A stretch of 64,000 nt of DNA from NCBI GenBank assembly GCA_037043455.1, contig JAWPHD010011454.1, forward strand, positions 1 to 64,000, given 5' to 3'. Below, piece after piece: positions 45,015-56,364 of this stretch. Each line of letters begins with the position of its first letter. The first letter of the stretch is position 1. The DNA comes from Cyrtodaria siliqua (lineage: Eukaryota > Mollusca > Bivalvia > Adapedonta > Hiatellidae). A model generated the notes under the pieces. The model was not told the origin of the DNA and made no database searches. It saw nothing but the letters and a program-made list of their open reading frames with translations. Both the position numbers and the translations under genes were made by a program.

Positions 45015-45170
45015 AAGTTATTTACGAACTTCGTAATATCCTCGGTCATGATTCACTTTTAAATATTTTGACACGACTGAAAGTTGTTTACAAACTCCGT
45101 AAGATCCTTGATCATGATCACATTCATACAATATTCCCCAAACTTGTCAGAACATGTATTATATGTTTTA
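45015..45170 (+). pseudogene. RT-like family, short fragment
   Basis: 'acaaactccgtaagatcctt' followed by 'gatcatgatcacattcatac' corresponds to 48385-48440 of the longest copy. A partial second copy of the same piece precedes it (45023-45060), so the fragment is itself tandemly duplicated. Confidence 0.65.
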
Positions 45171-46160
45171 TTCAAAATTCCAATAGGCCTTAAGACCTGT
45201 GAGGATACAAATAGTTAATGACTATTAATAATACAATGACAGGTAATACGAAATGAAACAACATAAGACAATGTGCATATATATGTATATGAAGAAGACT
45301 GTATAAATATTTTCATATCATTAAATCATCTATTTTATACACACAGTATTTCACTACGAAATAAAAAATATGAGTAAGCCTATGTGAAAGTAAAATTCAC
45401 ATTCCATGGACATTGCATCTTTTTAAATAATTGTATTTTATTTTATTTTACGTTTCTATTTTACGTATTATGAATGTTATATATTTTTCACACACATCAC
45501 TATAAACATATAAATACATATGTATTTAAATGCAATATGTAACTATCATGTTTTCAGTTTATATATATATATATTTATATATATCATCTGATAAAGATTT
45601 TAAGCACTAAACATAAACAAATAATATATACATCACCATGACGATTACAACAAAATACATGTGGCGTTGCACAATATATCATCCAGGATATTAATTCAAG
45701 TGAGTCTATTTCATTGCATATATCATAGCACAATCAAGCATAACCAAACGTTTTTGTATATACACTGCAACTGAGTATATATTGTGTATTGTTTATTATG
45801 AAACACAAAGCAAAACCAAACTTTAAGACAATGCATATATATAATGCAGATGTGTGTGTATAATAGTTGCATATATTCTATGTCAAAAAATAAAAACCAA
45901 ACGTTACAACATGACATTTCCTTTACTTACACACAATTTAAAACTTTGGTTATGATTAGCTATTGAAAAATAATATCAATAATATGTCGGCTTCGCTTTT
46001 AAAAAATAAAGTGTCTTCTGCGACAAACTCACTTCGAACATAAATAACAATGCCACCTGAATCACGTTTGGCATTTCGCTTTTCCTTCGTTCTATGTAAA
46101 CAAAAGCATTCAAAATTGTGCATATTTAAGTCCTGTATTTCATTTGACCATGATTCCGTA
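45171..46160. other. AT-rich non-coding
   Basis: TA-rich words and the phrase 'aaaaccaaac' at several places (e.g. near 45811 and 45892) hint at old tandem duplication. No gene. Confidence 0.4.
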
Positions 46161-46164
46161 AGTT

Positions 46165-47784
46165 TTTTGATTTAAACATATTTTATTGCCATATATGTAC
46201 AAGTACAATGCAATCGGGTCGGGCAACAAGTGCTACCCACATTAGTTACGGCCCTTCCCCACAATGGACGATTCCGTAAGTAAAACTATATCATTATTTT
46301 CAAAGATAGAGACCAGTTCAGAACTTTTTAGTTTATTTGAACGTTTGGTTATTTATGACACCTTGTATTTTTAATAAACATACCCTAATGTTCACCTCCT
46401 CCTCCTGTATGCCCTACTCTTGACTGTTATTTACGCCGTTATTTTCGTTGGATTTGTCCACATTCACCGAATCCCTATTGTTATCAAATTGAGCTGACCT
46501 CCGATCACGACTGTTCACGGTAATCCGTAACTACTGACTGCGTTCGTCTCTGATCCCACGTGCTCCTCGTAGCTGACCTTGACACACGTCCACGAGACAC
46601 TGCATCTGTCGAGTTTGTAGTAGTCTGCATTTTGGTTTTGCTTTTAGCCGTGGGGACATTCACGGGGGCATTTGATCTGAAAATAGACGGCTGCGTTTGC
46701 TGGATATGTGTAACATACCCCTGTATTGTTTGTTGAAACTGTGGGATGTATTTGCTGAATATTCAAAATAGACTCATTTAATTGCACTGATTGAGCGGAA
46801 ACTTCGCCACGCACTATTGAACTATTGAAGAGAAATCAATAACCTCACTGACGATGTCCATGTCATTCGACGCTTCCGAATATTGCTCACTCGGTACACC
46901 GTTACTCGTACGCCTTTGTTGGAGTGGGAGCCCTCAAAGGGGGTAGCAATTTCAAGATCATCCTATATAAGTGAAATGTCAATTACACTTCTTTTGTGGC
47001 ATGACATTATTCCAGTCGGGAAACTCATCTTGAATAACTGTTTTGTCAAATATAAGCTTAGCCGGGTACACTATCTAAACCTTTGACCTGGGATTGTTGA
47101 CCTTTAGTGACTTGAACTTTGGCCACACACGTTTTCTGGCCTCACTAATCTCCTTAGGTAGATCATGATCAATAGAGTACTGGGAACCTTTTAGCATGTG
47201 TGCTTTGTGTAAGATCATTTCCAGGTCGCCACAATCTCTGAGGTTCACTATAATAGGGCGTTTACGAAAACCTTGACGCCATGTCCCTAGCCTATGTGCT
47301 CATGCGATATAGATGTCATGCTCATCAATACCAAGGCGATGTTCAATGAAATTTCTTGTGATGTCTGAGCAGTTTTCATTATGCGTTTCGAATAAACCTC
47401 GAAAAATGAGATTATTTCGCCTACTCCTGCCCCTACGTCAATCGATTTATACGCCAGTAGTTGTAATACTTTAGCTTGATGATTGGTTACAGCAGTTACC
47501 TGGTTAATTGTATTGCAGACAGATTTAAGATAACCATGCGACAATGATACAAGTTCTTGGGTAGCTGCTTGACCCGTTTTAATTGTTTTCAGTTCATCCA
47601 ATATTAGACATAATGTACTGTCGGAAGATTGCGGAGTGTTTGAAGTAGGAATACATTTACCGCTAGTGTTTCGCCTTTTGCGTTTGTTGAATTGCTCAAA
47701 TTCATCATCACGTTGTAATTCATGTCCGTTACCACACAATGCTGAAAACATATTTTCATTGTTCACCGAAAATCCGGTAGCCAT
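46165..47784 (-). pseudogene. L1-ORF1-like (Transposase_22 type) retroelement remnant with 3' end
   Basis: An open minus frame runs 47784-47287: MATGFSVNNENMFSALCGNG, a KRKRRN basic patch at about residue 35, then a helical stretch (ILDELKTIKTG...). After a frame change it continues NLIFRGLFETHNENCSD, AHRLGTWRQGFRKRPIIVNL, HMLKGSQYSIDHDLPKEIS. This matches the RNA-binding domain of L1-like ORF1 proteins ('AHRLG...RPIIV', 'LKG....I..D.P.EI'). Later parts have stops. At 46165-46250 (minus) the sequence 'gggccgtaactaatgtggg' is followed by 'gcaataaaatatg', which looks like a retroelement 3' end with a polyadenylation signal. ORF2 is absent, so the copy is internally deleted. Confidence 0.7.
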
Positions 47785-47868
47785 TTTGAATGCACGCGAC
47801 TACGATCACAAAGGAAAATCCAAATTCTGTCAAATAATCCAATAAATTCTCAAATCACACTCACATCG

Positions 47869-48600
47869 ATGCGTATACTACATTCACAAAACATTCATTC
47901 TCCATTTTCTCATGAAGATTTGATTGACAACCCTTTCTTTCCAACTATGGTTCATAATATTTATCCTAAAGAACTTCGGCTTAATAAAGAAAATATATCT
48001 GATAATAACGCTTCTTTTCTTGATTTAGATCTCTCGATTGAAAATGGTAAAATAATTAGCAAAATCTATGACAAGAGAGATGATTTTAATTTTGACATTG
48101 TTAATTATCCCCACTTGGATGGGGATGTTCCCCGAGCAACTTCTTAAGGGGTGTATCTGTCTCAACTTATTCGTTTTTCTAGAGCTTGTTCTCGAGTTGA
48201 GGACTTTAATATTCGTAATCTTTGTTTAACTAAAAAGTTACTCAATCAGGGTTACCGTTACCATAAACTTCGTAAAACCTTTGCAAAATTTTATTATCGT
48301 AACCCTGATCTTCTTTCCAAATATAAATGTAATTTATGGACTCTTTTGCGACAAGGACTATCACAACCTGACTTCTATGATGATGTGATTTATAAACTTC
48401 GTAAGATTCTTGGTCATGATCACTTTCATACTATCTTTGTTAAACTTGTTAAAAAGTTTATCAAAAGAGGTTATGACCCTATCATTTTGCAACGTACTGC
48501 ATGCTTGGTGGTGGACCCTTTTACAGTTCGCCACTATGCTTTCCTCTTTAATTGTACGATGACCGGACGGCTGTGGACCCTATGATGACGCCTACCTAAA
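47869..48600 (+). pseudogene. RT-like retroelement family, copy 2 (longest)
   Basis: A single frame from about 47869 to 48585 is interrupted by one TAA (48145-48147) where the family has Tyr. Landmarks: 'NIYPKELRLNKENISDN', FLDLDLSIENGKIISKIYDK, DFNFDIVNYPHLDGDVPR, VYLSQLIRFSRACSRV, YRYHKLRKTFAKFYYR, QTACLVVDPFT-like TACLVVDPFTVRHYAFLFNC. In related sequences a catalytic 'YLDD' precedes the 'NP.F...V..IYP.EL' segment; here that place reads FSHEDLIDNPFF, so the RT core is missing. A frameshift near 48565 alters the C-terminus. Confidence 0.75.
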
Positions 48601-49262
48601 GCCCATTGGGACGGTGGCGTTTGATGTTTGTCCATGTTCTTTCTTGTCGTGCCCTTAATGGTGTATTCTCTTACTGCTCTGGCTTCTGCCAAGTCATTGA
48701 GTACAGTCATTGTGGCTTTCTAGGCTATTGTTTTTTTGTATTATATTTACACGAGCATATTTGTGTTTTACTTATATTGCCTATTGATGCTGCCTTGTTT
48801 GTTAGAGTTTAGATCATGGCGGGGGTTTCTTTATTTACACTGTCCTGTTTTAATGGGATGACAGTAGGGTAAGTGTGAGGTTTGGTGCATCCTAGAACCG
48901 GTTTAAACCCCCAGTGGCCTACTTTGCCACTGACCGTTCCAAAGCGGTAGCCCTATTGTCAACCCTTTTGTGTTTGTGATGTAGTTTGCATTTTTTATTA
49001 CTTTTGCCTTTTCGTTTGTCTGTTTGCGTGTTTTTTTTATGTGTTTTGTGGATGACTGTCGTCCTTGAATGCTGCTTTCCCTGCCCGATATTATAAGCCT
49101 TCTTTATATACCAGTTGTTAGTTTGAAATAGCATAAAATACCCTTGCACTACCCGCCATTTCCTGACGTCATAGAATCATGTAACATGTAAACGTGAATC
49201 ATAACCAGTCAAAGACCTAACATCACCATAGAAGTCAGATTTGGATAATCCTTGTCGCAGAC
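48601..49262 (+). repeat. 3' sequence of the RT-like element with conserved box
   Basis: It contains 'actgaccgttccaaagcggt' then 'agccctattgtcaaccc' (about 48930-48967), a box that follows most copies of this family in the window. Boxes lie at 49705, 50215 and 50590 on plus, at 51350 and 52720 on minus, and at 59995 on plus. Presumably 3' UTR. Confidence 0.65.
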
Positions 49263-49620
49263 TCCCTCAGGGCTACCGTTACCATAAACTTCGAAAGACC
49301 TTTGCAAACATTTATTATCGTAACTTGGACCTACATGTAAAATGTAAAAATAATTGAGCAACTCTTATGCGACAGAGGCTATCACAACCTGGCGTCTACG
49401 TTGACGTGATTTGCACACTTACAATCGTTATTAAACTTGTCAGAAAGTTTTTCAAAAGAGGTATTGACCATATCATTTTGTAGTGCACTGCATGTTTAGT
49501 GATTGAACCATTTACAGTTCGCCACTATGCTTTCCTCTTTGAATATACATTGTCCCTATATAGTGCGGAACCTAGGATGACCATTGTCCCTATATAGTGC
49601 GGACCCTAGGATGACGTCTA
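49263..49620 (+). pseudogene. RT-like family, copy 3 (fragment)
   Basis: 'ggctaccgttaccataaact' and 'cgccactatgctttcctctt' align with 48250 and 48530 of copy 2, with internal deletions and stops. The segment 'cattgtccctatatagtgcg' is tandemly duplicated at about 49547-49600. Confidence 0.65.
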
Positions 49621-50630
49621 CCTAAATTCTGAAAGGGATGACAATTTCTAATATGTCTTCAATCTTGTCTTGTCGTGCCTTTCATAGTATAAACCCCCAG
49701 CGGCCTTTTTGCCACTTACTGTTCCAAGGCGGTAGCCCTACTGTCAACCTTTTTGTGTGTGACGTCATATGTCATTCTTGTTTGTCTCTTTGCCTGTTTT
49801 GGGGTTTACTGTGTTCTGTGAAAGCTGCATTTCCTGTTCGATTTCTGTACTTACTTACATTACCTCTCATGAACAGATTCAATAAAATCCGAGGCTGCTA
49901 CTTTATTCTCTTGGTTGTGTTGGTTGCTTCCAAAAGATCTCCCTTATCAGTATTTATTATTTCTTCTTGCTCTGGTTTCTGCCAAGTCATTGTGTACTTG
50001 TGTTGTAGATTTCCAGGGTTTTGTTTTTATAATCCTACATACATGATCAAATGTGTCTCCTACTTATCTTGCCTATTAAATCTGCCTAGTTTGTTAGATA
50101 ATATACTGGTAGGGGATTTCTTTATATACCCTGTCCCATTTAACTGGTATGACATTAGAGTAGGATTGAGGCTTGGTGCACCCCAGAGCCTCTTTTAAAC
50201 ACATGTTTACTACCAACCGTTCTAAGGCGGTAGCCATATGGTCAACTTTTTATGTTTTTGGTGTCGCGTACTAGTATATATACGTTGTTTGTTTTTTGGT
50301 CATACCCTAGATTGGTTTTCTTTTTAGCTGCAACTTATTTGGTTGTTCAGTACAATTGTGGATACATCCTGGAGTATTTCTAGTTACGCATTGAAATATA
50401 TAGCTTTACAACAATATTTAAGTGTATTGTTTGCAAATTTCTCTGGCTGTGAACTTTATCGTTAGCGATTTTCTTTTGATTGGATGTACTTGTATTTACA
50501 TTGTTTTGTCAGTTTGTGCGTTGAAGACAGGATTATAGCGAGGTTGTATACACATACAATCGATTTAAGCTAACCTGTAGGCCGTATTGCCTACTGACCG
50601 TTCCAAGTCGGTAACCCTGTCTTCTGCACT
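49621..50630 (+). repeat. 3' sequences of RT-like elements: three conserved boxes and one hairpin repeat
   Basis: Boxes of the type 'ttccaaggcggtagcc' occur near 49715, 50220 and 50600. Between them (49848-49960) is the dispersed repeat 'gaacagattcaataaaatcc' ... 'cagtatttat'. The 186-codon plus frame (49638-50198) runs across these repeats and has no known domain, so I do not call it a gene. Confidence 0.6.
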
Positions 50631-50989
50631 CTTTATATATGTATTGCCCTTTTCATTGACTTTTTAAATATGCTCATTTGTAGTGCAGTGCGCATTGCGG
50701 TACCATTGCGTTTGATTGCTAAGGTTTATATAGGACCATTTTCCCCCTCTTTTTGCTTGTAAAGATCATTGTAATTTTGTTTTTGTCTTAGTTGTGTTTT
50801 TTGTGTTTTTGATTTTAGGTGTTTTGTGAATACTACATATCGTGTTCAGCTTGTACACCTACTCTTCTTAAATTGATTTTATATTTAAAAGTGTATCAGA
50901 TTTACGATACTACACTTTTTCAATGGTGTATTAAAGTTAATGGTCACGGTATTCCTAATGTAGTGGGACTTTAGTTATACACAGGTAAC
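50631..50989. other. non-coding
   Basis: T-rich sequence of the same 3'-UTR character ('tgttttttgtgtttttgatt'). No gene. Confidence 0.35.
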
Positions 50990-51220
50990 GAATGTTTTCA
51001 ACTCGAGTACAAGCTCTAGAAAAAAGAATACGTTCAGAAACATATACCCCATAATATATTGCTTGGGGAACATCCTCGTCCAAGTAAGAATAATTAACGA
51101 TGACACAATTTAAATCCTCTCTGCTGTCATACCTTGCACTTATTATTTCTCCATTTTTAATTGAGAGATGTATATCAAGAAAATAAGCGGCAGTATCAGA
51201 AATATTAAACCATAGAAAAA
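50990..51220 (-). pseudogene. RT-like family, copy 4 (minus strand)
   Basis: The minus strand reads ISDTAAYFLDIHLSIKNGEI, then NYSYLDEDVPQAIYYGVYVS, clearly the same region as copy 2 (about 47990-48180) but inverted. The 3' box on minus at 51330-51385 is not in the matching downstream position, so the copy is rearranged. Confidence 0.7.
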
Positions 51221-51318
51221 GAAGATATAAAAAGTATCATTCAAGGACGACAGCCAACCACAAACACACACAGAAACAAAGAACGACTTTAAAGATGATT
51301 AAAGGCAAAATAAGAAAT

Positions 51319-51460
51319 CACAAACACAAAGGGGTTGACAATAGGGCCACCGCCTTGGAACGGTCAGTGGCAAAACGAAGCCGCTGGGGAGTGTGTGTGT
51401 GTGTGGGTTGGGGGGGGGGGGGGGGGGGGGTTGGTGGGGGGGGGGGCTTGGTTAAACCAG
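51319..51460 (-). repeat. 3' box (minus) beside a G-rich tract
   Basis: 'aacggtcagtggcaaaacg' is the reverse complement of the conserved 3' box. Right next to it are (GT)n and long G runs (about 51401-51448). Confidence 0.7.
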
Positions 51461-52689
51461 GTTCCAGCTGGAGTGCACCAAATGGGACAGTGTAAATAAA
51501 GATATCCCCACCATGTTATAATCTCTAACAAACAAGGCAGAATTAATAGGCAATATAAGTCAATGATCATGTATATATAATATAAAAAACAAAAGCATAG
51601 AAAGCCACAAAGTAGTTGTCAATGTTCAATATGTAATCCAGATACCGAGAAGTGTTATTAAATGCGCGCAGTTTCGACACGGTGACGTAGAAGATTGACT
51701 GTAGGCCATCGCACACCACAGGTGGTCAGTTTAGTTTCCCGTTTCGTGATAAATTATAGATTTCTCTTTATGATTAATATACTGGTAAGTGGTAGATTAT
51801 TTCACTACCGTTCATGAACAGTCCCAATCAAACCGAGTCTGCAATATTTCGTGTGTATCGTGTTCGGCCGTTTCCAAAGTTCCACTCTCATACTTTTTTT
51901 ATTACATTATATTTATATACCACTAGGTGACATAGTTTTGCATCATAACATACTCACCTACAATTTAAGAGAATCAGTTATATTGTTGACTTTACTTTAA
52001 TGCCTTATCATACACAAAATACTAGTAGTTCAAGAAATCCGTGTCACATGGAGACATTCCAATTACTATGTAAACGCAAACTAGTGTTTCTCATTTTCAA
52101 GGGAAAACTCATCTGAACATTAATAAAATCTTTGTGAATGTTTCTGTTTATTCATGAACTATGAAAGCTATTTTACATAAGGAAAGTGTATAGATGAATA
52201 TTTATAGACGAATATTTACAATGTCTTAAGAATATATCAAAAGCATGTGGTGATGTTAGGTTTGACACGTTTATGATAACTATAACAGCTAAAATTAATA
52301 AAGAATACATAACAGTTTCCATTATGACAGTTCTACTGAGCAAATAATGGCGATGTACGCCAGTGTGTATATGGTAATAACGCAGACGGAGAATATACTG
52401 GCACCACTTGTTATGGAGTTTCCTGAAATATACAATAAAACTAGAATAAATTCACCAAATTACGTTTATTACCTTTTTACAAGTTCCGAATGTCAATCCA
52501 AAGAAAATATCACGATAACTTCGGAAAGAGCCAAGGAAGTCGTACTAAACATATTGTGTGATTGGTGAAAATTCTCAAGAAGTAGATATAAAAATCGAAC
52601 CGGAAAAATAGCATTCAAGGATGACAGTCAAGCACAAACAACATAGAAACAAAGAACAGTTTTAAAGATGAATAAAATGCACGAGAAGA
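51461..52689. other. non-coding; one hairpin-repeat copy at 51790-51895
   Basis: The copy at 51790-51895 contains 'gaacagtcccaatcaaaccg' and 'gtgttcggccgtttccaaag'. A 73-codon frame at 52347-52568 has no recognisable domain. No gene called. Confidence 0.45.
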
Positions 52690-52800
52690 CCACAAACACA
52701 AATGGGTTGACAATAGGGCTACCGTCTTGGAATGGTCAGTGGCAAAAAAGGCCGTTGGGGGTTTAAACCAGGTTCTAGGGTGCCCCAAACCGCACTCTTA
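52690..52800 (-). repeat. 3' box of the RT-like family (minus)
   Basis: 'ttggaatggtcagtggcaaa' and 'gttgacaatagggctaccg' are the inverted 3' box; just right is 'gggtttaaaccaggttcta', the inverted equivalent of 48893-48913. Confidence 0.7.
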
Positions 52801-53694
52801 CTCACTCTTACATCTCAGTTGCTCGAAATAATTTCTTTTTTTACGAATTTTCAGAAATTAAATTGCCACTAATTAAAATGCAAGTACTCCATTAACGATT
52901 AATTGACATGTACAATATTGTATGATATAATTTTAAAAAGTGTATTGAACATAAATACAATTTAACGGTTTCGGTTTCAAAAATGTCAATGAAAGATAAG
53001 TTGCACTCTTATCAAATAAACACATTAATTACGTATACACTCATACTACACAATGTGGGAGCATATACAGATATAATATTAACGGCCAAATTGACGAACT
53101 GTTTGTTGTTTGGGACTGTAGCATGCATTTGTCAATGAGTTGGTAATACACATGTGTTTTGAACAGTTTTATAAAAGTTTTAATAAAAGAATCACTGACA
53201 ATTATATAACTACTTTTATACACAATCTGGAATAAAACTCTTGATTGTTATCTTGAGCAAATAAATGTACCGAAGTTAGAATGTATTCAGGAAAGAATGC
53301 TATATCATAGGCTAAACATAAATTCTAGAAGATTGCACTCCATTATTTCTATGTGTCGTACTTGAGCAGATGAGCTTCGTAGTGTACGTTATTATTGGCA
53401 GATGTTTACTCTCCTTTGCATCGGTTATACATTATTATGTAATACTATGAATTTGTAACGTAGTGAAAAATACGTCTGCTGACTGGGGAGCGTAGATCAA
53501 AACGTGCTATTAAAAACGACCAAATATTAGTATCGTGTATGGGTAAAAATTCAATGTACGCGTATGATACGGACATCTGACTTATAAACAAATTCAATAA
53601 CTTCGCCATATACATGCCATCTGCGGGATTGTTAAAATGTTGTACTATTGATGAATATATAGTTCTGCTCAACCCGGGTCTAGGGGGCGTGAGC
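52801..53694. other. AT-rich non-coding
   Basis: Nothing recognised. An 85-codon minus frame (53445-53702) has no known domain and does not join in phase to the cholinesterase exons on any basis I can see. Confidence 0.4.
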
Positions 53695-54082
53695 GGTAGC
53701 AATCATATTTCACTACCTCAGTCAAACCGAGTCTGCAATATTTCGTTTGTATCGTGTTCGGCCGTTTCCAAAGGTCCACTCTCATACTCTTTTTCAACTC
53801 AACTCAACTTTTCTTTTGTTTATTTTCGTTGCTTCTAAGGGAGATCATTTTCAGTATTTATTGACATTCGTGTAATGTTATTACCCACTTATCCGTTGGG
53901 ATATTCCAGCCAAATATGTCTGGCGTTAATTAACGTCGGTGTATGGAAGCGTGAGAGGTATTACCTCTTATATAACCTCTCGTGAACAGACTCATAAAAT
54001 ACACAAAACCGAGTCTGTTACTTTTCTCTCTTGTTTATATTCGTTGCTTTCAATAGATCCTCGTTTCAGTATTTATTATTAT
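53695..54082 (+). repeat. two copies of a dispersed repeat with conserved stem
   Basis: Copy a (53695-53860) has 'cagtcaaaccgagtctgc' and 'gttcggccgtttccaaagg'. Copy b (53962-54082) has 'gaacagactcataaaatac' then 'aaaccgagtctgttactttt'. In copy b the words 'cagactc' and 'gagtctg' can pair into a 7-bp stem. Both end near 'cagtatttatt'. Confidence 0.65.
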
Positions 54083-55003
54083 GAAGAAATACTTTGAATC
54101 ATGGTCTGTGTTCGTAATCTCTAGTCAGTACAACGACATGGACTATATAGGAACATGTCTGATATGGCCTATATAGAGTTACTAATGATGGGTTAATACT
54201 CATATACTTATACACTTGTATATGTAATTTATATACACTAAACCAAATTGCTAAGTACCAACCTAAGAATATGTCAATAATATTCTCATTGTTTTGTGTA
54301 TTTTGAGCTTGATTAGAGATACGGTTAAACTGCAAAATAACGAGTGTAAATCGTCTGCTCTGATTGCATGAACATATTTTAAAACTTTTAACTCAATGTG
54401 TTTTCTTAGAAATAAGATATAACACTTATACAACTTTGTATATAGGATTTTATTAAGTACTTCGAATTAGTGAAGCTTTCGATGTTCCTAATTCTAAAAT
54501 ATGCCAGTTAAAATTATTTTGACATCATGTTTTACCAGCATTTCCACTTCAAATGCGTTTCTAAAAGAAATTTTCGAAATATTTAATGTTAACGCTGAAT
54601 TACAGTTACTTGAGTTTCAAACAATATTCAATTTAAAGGGAGGTAATTTAAGATTATCCATAATTCATTTTTTTATAGACAGAAAATCTGCGATAAATGG
54701 GTCAATTTTTTTATGTTTTTTTCAATTATTTCATACCAATTTTAAGAATTTTATATCTTTAAGCGATCTTTGACTCATGTTATGAGTTTTATCAGTACAT
54801 TTCATGTTTTCATATAAAGGGAGGGTAACTCTCAAAAGATGTAAGAATGTAAACAAAAAATAAATGTTTTACAAACTATGGGTCAAAACAAAACTACTTA
54901 TCATATATCTATTCTAAAATATATTTAAAATAGGAAAATTAGTTATTGATACAAAAGTTGATACTTAGAAATTTTGTTCAGTGTATGCATTTTTCAACTA
55001 TAC
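54083..55003. other. AT-rich sequence downstream of cholinesterase exon C
   Basis: The missing C-terminal exon of the cholinesterase gene should lie here or further left, but no minus-strand segment with a plausible tail peptide could be identified. The 90-codon plus frame 54501-54773 is AT-driven and has no known domain. Confidence 0.4.
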
Positions 55004-55167
55004 CTGATGCACTACGTAGTTTTGGCACGAGGTAGTTCCAGAATGAGCACTCTTTGGTTCTAAATCCGTCTTTCGTTTGCGCCATACCTTCCCGAGTAAA
55101 AACAATATGTGCTTCTGAGTCTACAGTAAACTCTGGCCATTGCACACCAGTGGTTGTGCCAGGATTT
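55004..55167 (-). CDS. acetylcholinesterase-like gene, exon C (C-terminal part of the catalytic domain)
   Basis: This 164-bp exon has acceptor 'gttctttcag' (AG at 55169-55168) and donor GTATAG after 55004. With the GG left by exon B it reads GNPGTTTGVQWPEFTVDSEA, then IVFTREGMAQTKDGFRT and KECSFWNYLVPKL. It matches the cholinesterase end of domain 'GNP....WP.F.......L........R...C.FW....PKL'. The Cys in KECSFW corresponds to the partner of the Cys in exon B (Torpedo Cys521-Cys402). It leaves phase 1, so at least one more exon with the C-terminal tail (membrane anchor or tetramer peptide) is expected. Confidence 0.93.
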
Positions 55168-55758
55168 CTGAAAGAACATGTATATATAGCATGTAAACTG
55201 AAATAGTTTTAAAGAAATATTATTATATAAAATAGTAAGATATCCAACAACGAAAGCCCTTAGCTGACCCATCCTTAATTTAGCGGACGACTTGAAGAGT
55301 GAGACATCGCAAACATAAAAGTGTTGACAATCGGGCTGAAAGGTTCCCCTTACCATATTGTCAACCTAATACATAACAGAAATATTGGAATTTTCTCCAG
55401 GGTATCATTTTATAAACTAGTTATAATTAAAAGACGATATAATTATAGAACAGAGTTGATCATTTATGAATATAAACAACACAAATCATAGACAACAATA
55501 AAACAAGTACTTAATTACTTGTCAGAAGCCAGAGCAACAAGTTTAATAACTGTTAAAGTACAAGACAGGATTATGTACAGACACCAAATGTTACCGTCCC
55601 TTTAGGAGTTAGTTTTTTTTTAAAAGTAAATGAGTGCTACACTAGTAAAAGCAGATATAAAAAATTGCAAATTTCTAATTTTGAAAATACAAATAAATTA
55701 TAGAGTCAAAACTCAAAAACTGAACTTCGATACGTGTATACGGTTGAGGTGTGCATAC
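55168..55758. other. cholinesterase intron
   Basis: The intron between exons B and C is non-coding. A fragment near 55310-55345 ('gtgttgacaatcgggctga') resembles the 3' box of the RT-like elements but is too short to be sure. Confidence 0.7.
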
Positions 55759-56023
55759 CCTGTTTTAGCAAAATCTGTAAAGTAGTCCATAACTTTTTCA
55801 CTGAAAACTCTATCAGCCTCTGAGTAATTTCTGTTTGGATTAAAAGGTTGTCCAAGCACCATCTCTATCTCATAGCCATGCAGGGCACCCAGCCATGAGG
55901 GCCATGGGTTAGATGAATGTCGATACTCATACGAGTACACATACGTCCTACCCTTCAATGGCACTTGCTGCACATGCGACCTCGCAAGTTCGTATACTGG
56001 ACATTTAAAATAATAGTCGCCAA
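55759..56023 (-). CDS. acetylcholinesterase-like gene, exon B (catalytic His)
   Basis: This 265-bp exon has acceptor 'atattttgcag' (AG at 56025-56024) and donor GTATGC after 55759. It reads LGDYYFKCPVYELARSHVQQ (Cys402 equivalent), YVYSYEYRHSSNPWPSWLGA, LHGYEIEMVLGQPFNP, and VFSEKVMDYFTDFAKTG. The His in 'ALHGYEIE' aligns with the catalytic His440 of Torpedo acetylcholinesterase ('GVIHGYEIEF'). Phase 1 in, phase 2 out, fitting exons A and C. 'WP.W.GALHG' is a common invertebrate cholinesterase signature. Confidence 0.95.
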
Positions 56024-56240
56024 CTGCAAAATATAAAATAGCAAAATTATAGTATTAACACTCATTTACAGCAATATGCATTGACATGCGTATTACACGC
56101 ATTGCATATTATACGGTGTGAGTGTGTGTGTGCGTGCGTGCGTGCGTCACACGTGAAGTATAGATCAACAGAAGCATTATACCATAAACTGCATATAACA
56201 TATAAAACTAGAAATTGTTATTGTCCATGGGACAAAAACG
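56024..56240. other. cholinesterase intron, left part with GT/GC repeat
   Basis: A 'gtgtgtgtgtgcgtgcgtgc' microsatellite lies near 56119-56147. Otherwise featureless. Confidence 0.6.
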
Positions 56241-56364
56241 TATGGCTCCCCCACTAGCCCGAACAGGCATAATTGACGACTCTAGGTCCAACCGTCCTCT
56301 ATTGATCTGAGGTCGTTTTGATATTCAATATCCCTGTGACTGTATCTACTATCTGTATCAGTAA

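Noticed and set aside
49638..50198. 186-codon plus frame as a gene
   Set aside because: It spans dispersed repeats and the 3' box of a retroelement and has no recognisable domain.
53445..53702. C-terminal tail exon of the cholinesterase gene
   Set aside because: No acceptor in the right phase and no tail-like helix or Cys motif. It overlaps a dispersed repeat.
54501..54773. 90-codon plus frame
   Set aside because: AT-driven Phe/Ile/Asn-rich composition, no domain, opposite strand to the host gene, no splice support.
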